Under the pieces are notes generated by a model. That model was given only the letters and a program-made list of their open reading frames with translations. It was not told the origin of the DNA and ran no database searches. DNA of 55,925 bases from an uncultured Colwellia sp. (GTDB taxonomy: Bacteria; Pseudomonadota; Gammaproteobacteria; Enterobacterales; Alteromonadaceae): contig CAJWBY010000010.1 in the NCBI GenBank assembly GCA_913020705.1, forward strand, positions 1 through 55,925, written 5' to 3'. Both the position numbers and the translations under genes were made by a program. Of the stretch, positions 8,676-18,310 are shown piece after piece. Within the stretch, counting starts at the first letter, position 1. Every line of letters begins with the position of its first letter.

Positions 8676-10115
8676 ATGTTACTCACTTTTGGCAAATCTG
8701 AAAGTATTGTATTTACTTCATCGTTGCGTTTTTTATCTCAAAAGACCTTCCCGTTGCTATGCGCACTTTTTACGTCTATATCTGTTTTTGGCTCTACGAT
8801 TATCGTTCCACCTAATGAGCAATTAGTACTTCGTGATATACAGCAACAAGTGAGTTCTAGAAGGTTGGAAAAAGATGTCACTACGCTAGTTGGCTTTGGT
8901 ACTAGGCATACATTGTCAGAAACAAAATCAACTACCCAGGGAATTGGCGCAGCTCGTCGTTGGATTAAATCAGAATTTGATAAAATTTCAGCACAATGTG
9001 GTGGTTGCTTAGAAGTTGTTTATCAAAAGCAGACATTTTCAGGGGAAAAACGAATTCCTGAACCAACGGATGTTGTCAATGTTATCGCTATTCAACGGGG
9101 CCAGTTAGATCCTAATCGTTATATTGTAATGTCTGGCGATATAGATTCTAGAGTGTCAGACCCTCTTAACTATACCAGTGCATCTCCAGGAGCAAATGAT
9201 AATGCATCAGGCGTTGCTGGTGTTATCGAAGCAGCCAGAGTGCTATCACAACATAAATTTGCCGGCACGGTTGTTTATGCCGCACTATCAGGTGAAGAAC
9301 AAGGTTTATTTGGTGGGAAAATAATGGCAGGTATAGCCAAAAAAGAAGGTTGGCGTGTAGAAGCTGTTATTAATAATGACATGATTGGTAATATTTCAGG
9401 AATTAATGGCATTATCAACAATACAACGGCTAGGGTCTTCTCTGAAGGCATTCGATTTGTTGAAACACCAGATGAAGCCAAAAAGCGGAGATTTACCGGT
9501 GGTGAAGTTGATTCTCCTTCACGTAATGTAGCGCGCTATATTGACCAAATTGCAGACCAATATATCCCTAACTTAGACGTTATGATGGTATATAGATTGG
9601 ACAGATTTGGTAGAGGCGGACATCACCGACCATTTAATGCAGTCGGTTATCCTGCCGTACGTATTATGGAAACAAATGAACATTATGATCGACAACATCA
9701 AGATCTTCGCACAGAAAATAGTCGAGAGTTTGGCGACGTTATTTCTGGAGTAGACTTTAACTTTACAGCTAAATTAACATCATTAAATGCCGTCACTATC
9801 GCTGCTATGGCGTCGGCGCCACCACCGCCAGCAAACACTGAAATTTCAGGCGCCGTCAAAGCATCAACAACGTTAAAGTGGCAACGACCAAAAGGAAATA
9901 TGGCAAAAAATTTAGCGGGCTACCGTGTTCATTGGCGATTAACTACTGAGCCAACTTGGACAAATAGTCAATACGTAGGTGATGTTTCTGAATTTAAATT
10001 AAAGAATATTGTGATCGACAATTATTTTTTTGGTGTGAGCAGTGTTTCTAAAGAGGGTTATGAAAGCCCCGTAGTTTTCCCTGGCCCTGCTGGCTCTTTC
10101 GGCGGTTATAAATAA
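8676..10115 (+). CDS. Secreted M28-family metallopeptidase with C-terminal fibronectin-like domain
   Basis: The 479-residue product has an N-terminal hydrophobic export segment (about residues 25-40) and an M28 zinc-exopeptidase domain (about 130-370). Metal-site motifs are VMSGDIDSR, ANDNASG, SGEEQGLFGG, NNDMIGN and GHHRPF. In classic M28 enzymes the first motif is GHxDS; here Asp stands where the first His is usual, a variant I believe is shared by a marine/Xanthomonas subgroup. Residues 385-479 resemble a fibronectin type III fold. The ATG at 8676 has AGGA seven bases upstream. It stands alone, with a strong hairpin 25 bases after the stop. It probably releases amino acids from peptides outside the cytoplasm. 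Confidence 0.83.
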   Translation: MLLTFGKSESIVFTSSLRFLSQKTFPLLCALFTSISVFGSTIIVPPNEQLVLRDIQQQVSSRRLEKDVTTLVGFGTRHTLSETKSTTQGIGAARRWIKSEFDKISAQCGGCLEVVYQKQTFSGEKRIPEPTDVVNVIAIQRGQLDPNRYIVMSGDIDSRVSDPLNYTSASPGANDNASGVAGVIEAARVLSQHKFAGTVVYAALSGEEQGLFGGKIMAGIAKKEGWRVEAVINNDMIGNISGINGIINNTTARVFSEGIRFVETPDEAKKRRFTGGEVDSPSRNVARYIDQIADQYIPNLDVMMVYRLDRFGRGGHHRPFNAVGYPAVRIMETNEHYDRQHQDLRTENSREFGDVISGVDFNFTAKLTSLNAVTIAAMASAPPPPANTEISGAVKASTTLKWQRPKGNMAKNLAGYRVHWRLTTEPTWTNSQYVGDVSEFKLKNIVIDNYFFGVSSVSKEGYESPVVFPGPAGSFGGYK

Positions 10116-10139
10116 CAGTAAACACAAATTTCAACACCT

Positions 10140-10168
10140 ATTGAAAGGGAGTTTTGCTCCCTTTCAAT
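10140..10168 (+). terminator. Terminator-like hairpin after the M28 gene
   Basis: ATTGAAAGGGAG (10140-10151) and CTCCCTTTCAAT (10157-10168) form a perfect 12-bp stem with a TTTTG loop, 25 bases after the stop codon. There is no following T run, so efficiency is uncertain. Confidence 0.6.
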
Positions 10169-10251
10169 GCAAATACTGATTTGAATTAGTTTACTAATTT
10201 CCAAGTTTAACGCGTAATCGTCATACATAAATTAAAGTGGGAAGTTAATTG

Positions 10252-10827
10252 ATGGTCAATCCTTTGATTATTCCAATACTGGCATATTTAAGAGAACAAA
10301 ACAGTTCATGCTCTCTGATTAATTTGATTAATCTGTGTGAGCAAGATCTTCTTATACTCATCGGAAAAGACGTCAACTATCAGATAGGTATTTTCCAAAA
10401 GAATTTTTTTGTGATGAATGCGCTTTATCAAATCAAAAATGATGTTCAAACCGAAGGATTTTCACTGACAATTCTTCCGATGGATATTTCTATGGTGCCT
10501 AATTACGATAAAAGTAAAAGTACACTCACCAACCGTGATACTGAACTGGCTAATTACTACTTGAATTGGTCTAATTTAGAAAGCATTACAACTGAAGAAG
10601 TTGAGGATCTTTTTAACAGCTTTTGGCAAAAATATAGTGCTATAGATAAAGTTGATATGGCTTTGACTTCACTAGGATTAAAACAAGATGCTGATTGGTC
10701 TGACGTGCGTCAGGCATACAAAAAGAGAATTGCTATTAATCACCCTGATAAAGGTGGTTGTGCAGAGCGTTTTATTGAAACCCGTGAAGCCTATGAAGTG
10801 TTAAGTTTCAATTATCGTAAAAGTTGA
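10252..10827 (+). CDS. DnaJ-related protein with C-terminal J domain
   Basis: The product is about 191 residues. The N-terminal two-thirds match the 'DnaJ-related' proteins of gammaproteobacteria. The C-terminal 50 residues form a J domain with helix II, the HPDKGG loop and helix III ending in EAYEVL. J domains stimulate the ATPase of DnaK-type Hsp70. There is no signal peptide, so it should act in the cytoplasm. I prefer the ATG at 10252 over the adjoining TTG at 10249; a GGGAAG lies about seven bases upstream. It is convergent with the GH17 operon, separated by a strong terminator, and is probably unrelated to glucan use. Confidence 0.85.
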   Translation: MVNPLIIPILAYLREQNSSCSLINLINLCEQDLLILIGKDVNYQIGIFQKNFFVMNALYQIKNDVQTEGFSLTILPMDISMVPNYDKSKSTLTNRDTELANYYLNWSNLESITTEEVEDLFNSFWQKYSAIDKVDMALTSLGLKQDADWSDVRQAYKKRIAINHPDKGGCAERFIETREAYEVLSFNYRKS

Positions 10828-10848
10828 ATGTATTCAGGTCAATAAACT

Positions 10849-10896
10849 AAAAAACCCAACTATTTTAACGGCGAACTGTTGCGTCAAAATAATTGG
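10849..10896 (-). terminator. Strong rho-independent terminator of the GH16-GH149-GH17 operon
   Basis: Arms at 10856-10870 and 10882-10896 pair over 15 bp on the minus-strand RNA, with two G-U wobbles. Directly after the stem the minus strand reads GGG then six T (10854-10849). It lies 37 bases beyond the last GH17 stop and is oriented for that operon. Confidence 0.85.
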
Positions 10897-10932
10897 ATAT
10901 TAAGTGAATCGAACTTTAAAATATAGTGTTAT

Positions 10933-11925
10933 CTAAGCAACCGCATCGTTCTGGTTGATATTTATAACCTTGCTAGGATAAATATCTTTCATCACTAATT
11001 TAGGTGTACGGTCAACTTTAAAGAGTCCCCAATGCTTTTCAGGCTCTAATTTATCTGGTGATCCTTTCCATGGTTCATCAAATGCTTCGAAAACAAAGGT
11101 CAGAATTTTTTCTTCTGTTGTCCAAGCAAGTAACTGCTCATAGTATTGCGCTTGCAGTTCTTGATTTGCATTCCAAGGTTCGATACCTCGTCCATTTGAT
11201 GCTGTTGTCCAACCAGCTTCAGTAATTATAACGGGTACATCAGGATAATGATTCGCCACACTATAATAATTTTGTTTAGTATATTCTAGTGCGTCTTCCA
11301 TTGTTCTATACTCCCATGCAGGGTAAGTATGAATAGAAATGAAATCTAATACAGCAACTAAGGGTTCAAGTTTATAAGTCCAAGGTACATAGTTTTCACA
11401 AAAGGTAACCGGCTGACTAATTTCTTTTTTAATTTGTTTTACATAAGTAACTAATCTCTCGACAGGTACCATATGATCGGTCCATTCAACACTCGCTTCA
11501 TTACCCACAGAAACAGAAAATACAATGTCGCTATACTTTTTAGTAAGACCGATCATTTTATGAATTTCATCACAATTTTTTTGTCTATTTTCGCTAATGG
11601 CTTCTTCAGTAAAGTCAGCTCCCCAAGGACAATTTGGGTTACTCATTTCTGCTGCTATATCAACACCCAACATAACTTTGAAATGTAGCTTTTCAGTATT
11701 AATTACATCTAATACAAGTTCGGCATGTGGACCACAATCGTAAATACGAAGAAAACTCCAGTTTTCTTTCAGAATAAGAAGGTCTTCTTTTACTTCATCG
11801 TAACTTGGGTAAATGCCTTCTCTTGGATTTTGCCCTTCACGATAGCCTGAATAACAAATTGCATTGGCATGAACCAAATTCATCGAACTAATTGTTGCTA
11901 CTTTATCACTGTTTTTATTAAACAT
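10933..11925 (-). CDS. Cytoplasmic GH17-family protein (beta-1,3-glucan hydrolase or transglycosylase)
   Basis: The 330-residue product is a single GH17 (beta/alpha)8 domain. The acid/base is E143 in VSVGNEAS and the nucleophile E236 in VIITEAGW. The N-terminal GYREGQNP and LRIYDCG segments are also typical. It has no signal peptide, unlike the related gene at 18311, so it should act on imported oligosaccharides. Its ATG lies inside the last codons of the upstream GH17 gene (8-base overlap, ATGTTTAA), which implies coupled translation and matched amounts. It is the last gene of the operon. GH17 enzymes hydrolyse or transfer beta-1,3-glucan chains, and which applies here is not readable. Confidence 0.88.
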   Translation of the reverse strand: MFNKNSDKVATISSMNLVHANAICYSGYREGQNPREGIYPSYDEVKEDLLILKENWSFLRIYDCGPHAELVLDVINTEKLHFKVMLGVDIAAEMSNPNCPWGADFTEEAISENRQKNCDEIHKMIGLTKKYSDIVFSVSVGNEASVEWTDHMVPVERLVTYVKQIKKEISQPVTFCENYVPWTYKLEPLVAVLDFISIHTYPAWEYRTMEDALEYTKQNYYSVANHYPDVPVIITEAGWTTASNGRGIEPWNANQELQAQYYEQLLAWTTEEKILTFVFEAFDEPWKGSPDKLEPEKHWGLFKVDRTPKLVMKDIYPSKVININQNDAVA

Positions 11926-12805
11926 ACTTCAAATTCCCGCTTTTATCCCAAAGTCCCCAATGCGCGCCAACTCCGCCTTCATCTTCAACTTTCCAAACCT
12001 CATCAAATGATGAAAAATAGAATACATCAATATCTTCTTCTTCTGCCCACTGATACGTGCCCAGAAAGTACTTAATTGCGTTTTCATAAGAAGGTACCGC
12101 GCCCCACTCTTCTGGCCCTTCGTTTGGCCAACCTGTTTCGGTAATAATGACTCTTTTTCCATTACCGGCTTTAATTGCGCGACGATACATGTCTTTCATG
12201 TAGAGTATTGAATACTCAAGCGCACAACCTTCCCAGAAGGGGTAACAGTTAGCTAAGATCAAGTCGCAAGCATCAGTAACATTTGGATGTACTTCAAACT
12301 CATAATAAGCATCAACATAGCCCACTTCAATATCAGGTAAGGCTATTTTAACACGGTTGATGTAGTCGATTAATTGCGCTTCAGTTAAGTCTTCACGTAG
12401 AAGTACTTCGTTACCGACAGCAACAATGTCTGCATAACCTTGTTTAGCGACTTCAATAAGATTATTGATTTCTTTTTCGTTATTCTCTAAATCGTCATCT
12501 AACCACGCGCCCACTAAGGTTTTTAAACCTTGTTGCTTGGCAATTTTTGGAATATTTTCATTACCGTCAGTACATGAAAAAGATCGGATCCATTTAATGT
12601 TTTGTGAAATAACAGCCATGCGCTCTTTTATTTGAGCTTCGGTAATAATTGTTCCTGGCCCTTGTCCTTCAATATAAGGACTAAAAGAGATACCATGAAT
12701 TTGATTATCAAGCACCTTAGTAACAGCGCTTTGTAATTCTTTACGGGAAGAATGACCAACATTCATTCCTGCCAAAGACATACGTTTATTATATTTACTC
12801 GACAT
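11918..12805 (-). CDS. Cytoplasmic GH17-family protein, second type
   Basis: This is a GH17-fold domain of 295 residues with acid/base E133 in VAVGNEVLL and nucleophile E223 in IITETGWP. It is only distantly like the other two GH17 proteins in the window and opens with SLAGMNVGHSSR. I start it at the ATG at 12805 because GGAGA sits six bases upstream; a GTG at 12865 gives 20 extra residues without a ribosome site. There is no export signal. The gene overlaps the following GH17 by eight bases, so the two products are probably made together and may act in sequence or as a complex (inference). The GH149 phosphorylase gene ends 100 bases upstream. Confidence 0.87.
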   Translation of the reverse strand: MSSKYNKRMSLAGMNVGHSSRKELQSAVTKVLDNQIHGISFSPYIEGQGPGTIITEAQIKERMAVISQNIKWIRSFSCTDGNENIPKIAKQQGLKTLVGAWLDDDLENNEKEINNLIEVAKQGYADIVAVGNEVLLREDLTEAQLIDYINRVKIALPDIEVGYVDAYYEFEVHPNVTDACDLILANCYPFWEGCALEYSILYMKDMYRRAIKAGNGKRVIITETGWPNEGPEEWGAVPSYENAIKYFLGTYQWAEEEDIDVFYFSSFDEVWKVEDEGGVGAHWGLWDKSGNLKYV

Positions 12806-12905
12806 GTTCGTCTCCGAAAATTTTCGTGTGCATTTATATTGTATTGAAGGCGCAACGTGTTGCACCTTTACAATTCATCAACCTATTGATTATTACTACT
12901 CGTTA

Positions 12906-15900
12906 TTAATGAAATAAGTGATCAGTAGATATTGTTAATGTTATTTGTTGAACTTCACCACTTCGTTGAAAGATTTCAGTACTTTCTTCAGTAGATAAAC
13001 TTAAGTTTGAATATGTTAGTTGCTTACCGTTGCTGAAAGTTACGGTTAATGATGATTCAACTTTATCATTAAGTTGGTAAACAATAGGAACCTGACACCA
13101 AGTGAAAGCAAGTGCCATTGCTGGAACCTCAATTTCTTTCCATTCTTCGTTAACATCAAGATAACGGAATGGTTTTGGCGCTTGAATAAATTCACATGAT
13201 TGTAATAGGCTAGGCACAAAAGAAACTTGACCTTCTTTAATTCGTAAACCTAATTCACCAAAACGTGTGAGAATTTCTTCTTTAACTTGCCCTGTCATAC
13301 CGGGTTGTTGTGCACCAGAATGTTTAGGGGTATGCGAGTATGGGTCCATTGGAAATGCACCGTACTCAGCAGGTGTTTTATTAAAACCAATACCGTCACG
13401 TACGCGATAATACAAGCTGGCTATTTGTCTCGTAAGTTCGTCACTTTCACCTTGTTCAACACACGTAAAAAAGTTCTCTTCTACGGCTAACATCAACTTA
13501 GAAACCATGTGCCAATAGATACTGCCTAAACCTTCAAAACCAAACATGCCACCTGATCTTCCAGTAAATGCTTGATGATTAAAGGTTAACTCGTAAAGGT
13601 CGAAAATAGCTTCTTTATCAACGGTTAATGCAGTTGGATAAACATCACTAAGTTCAGTAAGCTGATCTTGCAAAACGTTACTGTTAGTAATATCTGGGTT
13701 AAAACGATACTCGCCATCTAAGTCGCGCAAAATTATGCGTTCATCACGCTGTTCAAGCATTAACTGTAAAGACGCGTTGCTTTCAACATGCTCTGCAGAT
13801 ACACAGTTTTTTTCTAAAAAGCTAGGTAATTTTCGGTCAGGATAAAGCATGAAACTTTTTTGATCGGGACGATAAACGTCACTTGCAAATAAAGCTTCTA
13901 ATACTGATACGACTTTTTTAGGTTTTAATGCACCAGAACTTAATGCCGCGACTTGACCTTCAAGCATTGGATACAAGTCTTTTACTGTAGAAGTCTTATT
14001 CTCTAAGCTCAATAAATTATAAGCGTTGTATAACCCGTCAGCGCGTTCGTTTGTTTCAATCGTATGTTCAATGGCTTTTAACGCATCACTTAACATTAAT
14101 GAAATTTGACTAATTTTTTGTGACACTTGGCCACTAAAACCTTCCTGTTTGTATATAGTTTCGCGATAAGTACTTGCCGCTAAACCAAGTTCAGCAATGC
14201 TTTTAAAGCGTGCTTCTGGGCTAACAGGTTCAGGCGTTAACTTCGATGCTAAATCATTCAATGCCATTGCGGTTTCAACTAACCATTGATTTACTTCAAC
14301 AGAAAGCGTTATATCTTGGCTTTCATTTGCGAGTAAGTCTTGGAAGAAACAGATATAGCGACGTAAATAACATAAAGTGACCATCGACAAACCTTGGCCA
14401 ACTAAAGCATTGTTTGCATCATTCCACTCAGGTCTTTGGGTATTTAACCAAATTCCGCCATCAACCACTAAATTACCGAGTTTTGATAACAACGGGACTA
14501 ATAATTTTTCTAGTAAATTAACTTGATAAACTTCACCATTAGCGTCGATTACCAATTTACCATCAGCACCCATTTTTTCGACACGTTTCTCAATATCAAG
14601 TGATAACGCTTCATCATAAGTTACTGTACTTTTAGCATCTTTAACCAAAGCATCAAATGACTTGATACGGTATGGCACATTAGCGTAACTGAAGATTTCT
14701 TTACGTAACATACCACTCAGTTTTTCTGGGTGAAATTGGTTCGACAGTTCAAGCATTTTTTGTAAATAGATAATCTGATGATCACCCCAGTAACCAATAT
14801 AGCTCCATGGATCATCTGGTTCTTCCACTTCCCAATCAATACCTTCTTTGGTAATTCTGTATGGGTTGTATCCGTCCATCGTAGAAGCATTAACAAATTT
14901 TGCGACTACATTTTCGATAAATTCTGGGTAGCTATAGGTTAACGCTTCCCAGTTTTGGAATATATCTCGCCAGTTTCCTTGATAAGTTAACAAACGATTA
15001 TTGTTTTCATCGACTAATTTAATCGCAAACTGGTTCCATGGACGACTTGGATCACCATGACGACGACCAAATGAAATAGGCAAATATTCTGAACTTAAGC
15101 GTTCAAGTTGACTGTCGCCTGTCGACTTAATTTTTTCAAGTAACTCTGAAAAATTAAGCTTTTCAGGTAAATTATCTAAAAGTACCTGATTACGTTGATA
15201 AACGTCGTGGTTGAATAAATCTATAGTAGTAGAAAAGTCATTTGACGAAATCATATACTGATCATCAAAAATCCCACCACGCAAAGCATTAAATAAAACA
15301 TTCGCATAATGATGCTCAGAAACACTTTCTTCACCGGTTAACTGAAAACCATCAACAGAAGCCATAATACGCGCTAACTCGTCAGAACCTTGCGCAATTG
15401 AACGCTGGATCTCTTTATCAAGTTTATTGTCATCTATTAGTTGGCGACGCAAGGCAACAGACTGACTTTGACTCTGTTCTATATTTGCAACAATTTGCCA
15501 TTTCTTGTGGGTATTTGGCGCTAACTCTAACTGAGTATTGACTAAGAATGCACCACGAATACCACGTTTTGCAGATTCCTGTTTAACCTGTTCACCACGT
15601 TTAAAAGCATCTAATTGCTCTGATGAAAGTAATATATTCGTGTTATCTAAACCAAGACAATAAACCGTATTGGCCTTTAATGACTCGCATGGTTCAGCTC
15701 TATCGGTAATACCCGAAAATAAAGTGAAAAAGGCAAGACCTGTACTTTCGTCTAATTCAGTCCATTTATAAGCATCAACTAAGTTACTCGAATTAGCTTG
15801 AGTAAAACGAGGAGTACCCGCAGGTAAAATATTTTGGAAACCGTCAATCAGTTCTACATTTAAGGGTTTATCAGCGCTATTTTCAGATAAGTTTTCTAAC

Positions 15901-16364
15901 TCACATTTTCTAACAAAACCATAAGTATCACTAGTCGCCCAGGTATAACGAAAGGCTAATTGCAAATCATTATGAATTTCTTCAAAACACAGTTTATTGC
16001 CCAACACGTTCTTGTATAGGTTTCTGGTGATATTAAATCGAAGTTCATGTTCACGATTGAAAGGTTCCCAATCAATCTTTTCAGTGCCAGTATCTACGCG
16101 TAAAAGGGTTTTACAACCCGTATTAAGTTCGCTTTCGTGAATTTTGTCCACAGTAATATAGGGAAACAAGGCTGTTTCTGGAGACACACGACCGGCCGTT
16201 AAACCACCCGTAGACGAAACAAATAACCAATGGTCACTATTAGAAATAACGCTAACAAAAAAAGGTGCCATTTTGTTAACATTATTAATTGCATAAAATC
16301 GTTCATCACCCATAGTGACGAACTCGCCCGTTACTTCATTGCTCTGTGTATTACATATTTTCAT
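12906..16364 (-). CDS. GH149-like beta-1,3-glucan phosphorylase
   Basis: The 1152-residue product has the length and organisation of GH149/GH94-clan phosphorylases. The N-terminal beta-sandwich region includes GGLTAGRVSPETALFPY. A central alpha/alpha barrel includes YNPYRITKEGIDWE and WSYIGYWGDHQ. A C-terminal block contains SHTPKHSGAQQPGMTGQVK, which I associate with the GH149 group. Such enzymes split beta-1,3-glucan or laminari-oligosaccharides with phosphate to give glucose-1-phosphate, saving ATP. There is no signal peptide, in keeping with a need for cytoplasmic phosphate. AGGA lies about eight bases before the ATG. It follows GH16 (93-base gap) and precedes two GH17 genes. GH161 is the main alternative family. 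Confidence 0.82.
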   Translation of the reverse strand: MKICNTQSNEVTGEFVTMGDERFYAINNVNKMAPFFVSVISNSDHWLFVSSTGGLTAGRVSPETALFPYITVDKIHESELNTGCKTLLRVDTGTEKIDWEPFNREHELRFNITRNLYKNVLGNKLCFEEIHNDLQLAFRYTWATSDTYGFVRKCELENLSENSADKPLNVELIDGFQNILPAGTPRFTQANSSNLVDAYKWTELDESTGLAFFTLFSGITDRAEPCESLKANTVYCLGLDNTNILLSSEQLDAFKRGEQVKQESAKRGIRGAFLVNTQLELAPNTHKKWQIVANIEQSQSQSVALRRQLIDDNKLDKEIQRSIAQGSDELARIMASVDGFQLTGEESVSEHHYANVLFNALRGGIFDDQYMISSNDFSTTIDLFNHDVYQRNQVLLDNLPEKLNFSELLEKIKSTGDSQLERLSSEYLPISFGRRHGDPSRPWNQFAIKLVDENNNRLLTYQGNWRDIFQNWEALTYSYPEFIENVVAKFVNASTMDGYNPYRITKEGIDWEVEEPDDPWSYIGYWGDHQIIYLQKMLELSNQFHPEKLSGMLRKEIFSYANVPYRIKSFDALVKDAKSTVTYDEALSLDIEKRVEKMGADGKLVIDANGEVYQVNLLEKLLVPLLSKLGNLVVDGGIWLNTQRPEWNDANNALVGQGLSMVTLCYLRRYICFFQDLLANESQDITLSVEVNQWLVETAMALNDLASKLTPEPVSPEARFKSIAELGLAASTYRETIYKQEGFSGQVSQKISQISLMLSDALKAIEHTIETNERADGLYNAYNLLSLENKTSTVKDLYPMLEGQVAALSSGALKPKKVVSVLEALFASDVYRPDQKSFMLYPDRKLPSFLEKNCVSAEHVESNASLQLMLEQRDERIILRDLDGEYRFNPDITNSNVLQDQLTELSDVYPTALTVDKEAIFDLYELTFNHQAFTGRSGGMFGFEGLGSIYWHMVSKLMLAVEENFFTCVEQGESDELTRQIASLYYRVRDGIGFNKTPAEYGAFPMDPYSHTPKHSGAQQPGMTGQVKEEILTRFGELGLRIKEGQVSFVPSLLQSCEFIQAPKPFRYLDVNEEWKEIEVPAMALAFTWCQVPIVYQLNDKVESSLTVTFSNGKQLTYSNLSLSTEESTEIFQRSGEVQQITLTISTDHLFH

Positions 16365-16457
16365 TTTTAATTCCTACCTAAACTCAAGGTACTTTTACTG
16401 TTCTAAATAATTAAATAAATTGCAAAAATGAACGATTAAATTCATTCGTATTAAAAT

Positions 16458-17894
16458 TTATTGTGTTAATGGTTTAAATATTCTTACGTAGTCAATTTCC
16501 ATTGATACGGGAAAAATAGTGTTATCGATTGGTCCGCCTGATCTGCCCCACATTCCGCCAATAGCGAGATTTAAAATAACGTGATAAGGATGATCATAAG
16601 GCCAAGCACGCCAGCCTGTAGATTCATTGGTATAAAAGAAATAAGGGGTATTATTAAAAAATACGGTGATATTCTCTGGCGTCCATTCAACAGAATAAAC
16701 GTGAAAAGCGTCTTCAACATTTTGACCTTCGATACTGCCTTTACGTTGTTCCCAATTCTGCCAATAATAAGCTTTGTTATGCACGGTGCCATGAATGGTT
16801 TGCATGTCGTAACCTACATGCTCCATGATGTCTATTTCACCTGAGTTCGGCCATGCGTCACATGTTGCACTGCCTTGCCAATCTTCATTTTCTTTACAGG
16901 TTGTTGAATACTTAAATGGGGTACTGGGTAACATCCAAATAGCTGACCAAGTACCTTGCCCAGCAGGAAGCTTAGCTCGGACGTCAACACGTCCATAAAG
17001 AAAGTCGCCTTTACCTTGCGAGTGAATACGGCCAGAAGTATATTGCGCATCATCCAAAACTTCTTTGTAAGCAGTGATCACTAAGTTACCGTCTTTTACT
17101 TGGACATTTTTAAGGTTGTCTGTGTAGGCTTGATCTTCACTGTTAACTTTGCGCGCAGGCCAAATATCATAACTCCATTTATTTGGATCTGGTTTGCCTT
17201 CATAATTAAATTCATCATTCCACACCATTTCCCATTGGTCTGACTTAATATTCTTTTTACGTACAATCAATGCATTCAGAATTGGCTGACCTACAATTGA
17301 TTTAAAGTTTATATCTAGCTGTCCATCTTTTACTTCAACATCGTAAACAGCTCGAGCTAAGGCCGATATATGTTTTCCATCTCGAGCAAGTCTTACATTT
17401 AAATCACTTATAACTAATGATTGCTCAGCAAAAACATTAAAAACTCTTGCTCCCATATCATTATCTTCAGGTTCAGCAAATTTAAAAATAATATCATACA
17501 AGCCATTTTCTAAGGGATGGTTTATCGTTAACTCACCACTTCGAAAAGATTCATATATAAAGCTATCTTGTGAACCTTTAATTTTTTCAATATTACCAAC
17601 ATCACCCGTAATTAAAGAGGAGGTGGATGTGTCGGCTTGGTAAGATATACCGTCAACACCTACATATTTAGTTCCGCCAACATTAACAGCCCAAACTACA
17701 TTGGTATCATATTGGAAATAACCATTGTTCGAGGCTAGATTATTTTTAGCGCTATTATCAACAGAAGATGAACTAGCATAATTGAGCTGATGATTTTTTT
17801 CGTCGTTTATTAACTGTCCACCTATAAGCGCTAAAGGGACCAGTATTATGACCAAAATCAAAAACAACCTATTGTTACTATATTTTTTCTTCAT
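16458..17894 (-). CDS. GH16 endo-beta-1,3-glucanase with malectin-like domain
   Basis: The product is 478 residues from the ATG at 17894 (GGAG ten bases upstream; the frame can be extended to a TTG at 17939 without support). A single hydrophobic segment (residues 9-26) exports it, cleaved or as a membrane anchor. Residues 62-212 form a malectin/CBM57-like domain (WAVNVGG, FAEPEDN, FNV, LNALIV). Residues 220-478 are GH16, with the catalytic SGEIDIMEH motif (E353, D355, E358). Beta-bulge GH16 enzymes with this motif are typically laminarinases. It is first in the operon with the phosphorylase and GH17 genes, linking extracytoplasmic cleavage to cytoplasmic phosphorolysis. The malectin-like domain may bind glucan or di-glucose ends. 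Confidence 0.9.
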   Translation of the reverse strand: MKKKYSNNRLFLILVIILVPLALIGGQLINDEKNHQLNYASSSSVDNSAKNNLASNNGYFQYDTNVVWAVNVGGTKYVGVDGISYQADTSTSSLITGDVGNIEKIKGSQDSFIYESFRSGELTINHPLENGLYDIIFKFAEPEDNDMGARVFNVFAEQSLVISDLNVRLARDGKHISALARAVYDVEVKDGQLDINFKSIVGQPILNALIVRKKNIKSDQWEMVWNDEFNYEGKPDPNKWSYDIWPARKVNSEDQAYTDNLKNVQVKDGNLVITAYKEVLDDAQYTSGRIHSQGKGDFLYGRVDVRAKLPAGQGTWSAIWMLPSTPFKYSTTCKENEDWQGSATCDAWPNSGEIDIMEHVGYDMQTIHGTVHNKAYYWQNWEQRKGSIEGQNVEDAFHVYSVEWTPENITVFFNNTPYFFYTNESTGWRAWPYDHPYHVILNLAIGGMWGRSGGPIDNTIFPVSMEIDYVRIFKPLTQ

Positions 17895-18310
17895 GCTAGC
17901 TAAGCTCCAAACGAATAACAGCAACTCATTTATTTGCAATTATGTATTAGCAATATTGATAGCAACAATAAGGGAACTAGAATGTATGGCAATCAAAACG
18001 AGGCAAGGTGGACTAGACTTGCGGTAAAAACGACTCTTATACTCAAGCTAAGTCAGTAAATATGCATTAAGGGTGCAGCATATACATATCGCCTTATCGG
18101 TGTTTAGAAAGCTAATCCCACCCTTTATATGAAGAGTAAATAATGCCTTAAAATACAATTCACCTCTTCATACGCCCAACTTAACCTTTATCTATTGTAT
18201 TTTTTTTCAGCACATGAGATTTGTCTTTCTTGGATTACTATCTTCACCATTACCACCAGCCAAATATTTATTTTTAACGTAAATAACCTTCAAACAAATA
18301 AGAGTTCCAT
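17895..18310. other. Divergent promoter region between GH16 operon and secreted GH17
   Basis: These 416 bases lie between a minus-strand and a plus-strand glucanase unit. Around 17999-18013 the plus strand reads CGAGGCAAGGTGGACT, close to CGAGGCTATTTGGACT on the minus strand of the GH3 promoter (43452-43437). TGGAC is thus present, but the partner ACGGT is not at the 30-base spacing; a GCGGT occurs at 18021. No clean copy of the bipartite element is found for the GH17 gene. No small gene is apparent. Confidence 0.4.

Noticed and set aside
17895..18310. A seventh bipartite operator in the GH16/GH17 divergent region
   Set aside because: TGGAC and GCGGT occur but in the wrong order or spacing, so it is mentioned only as a weak resemblance.
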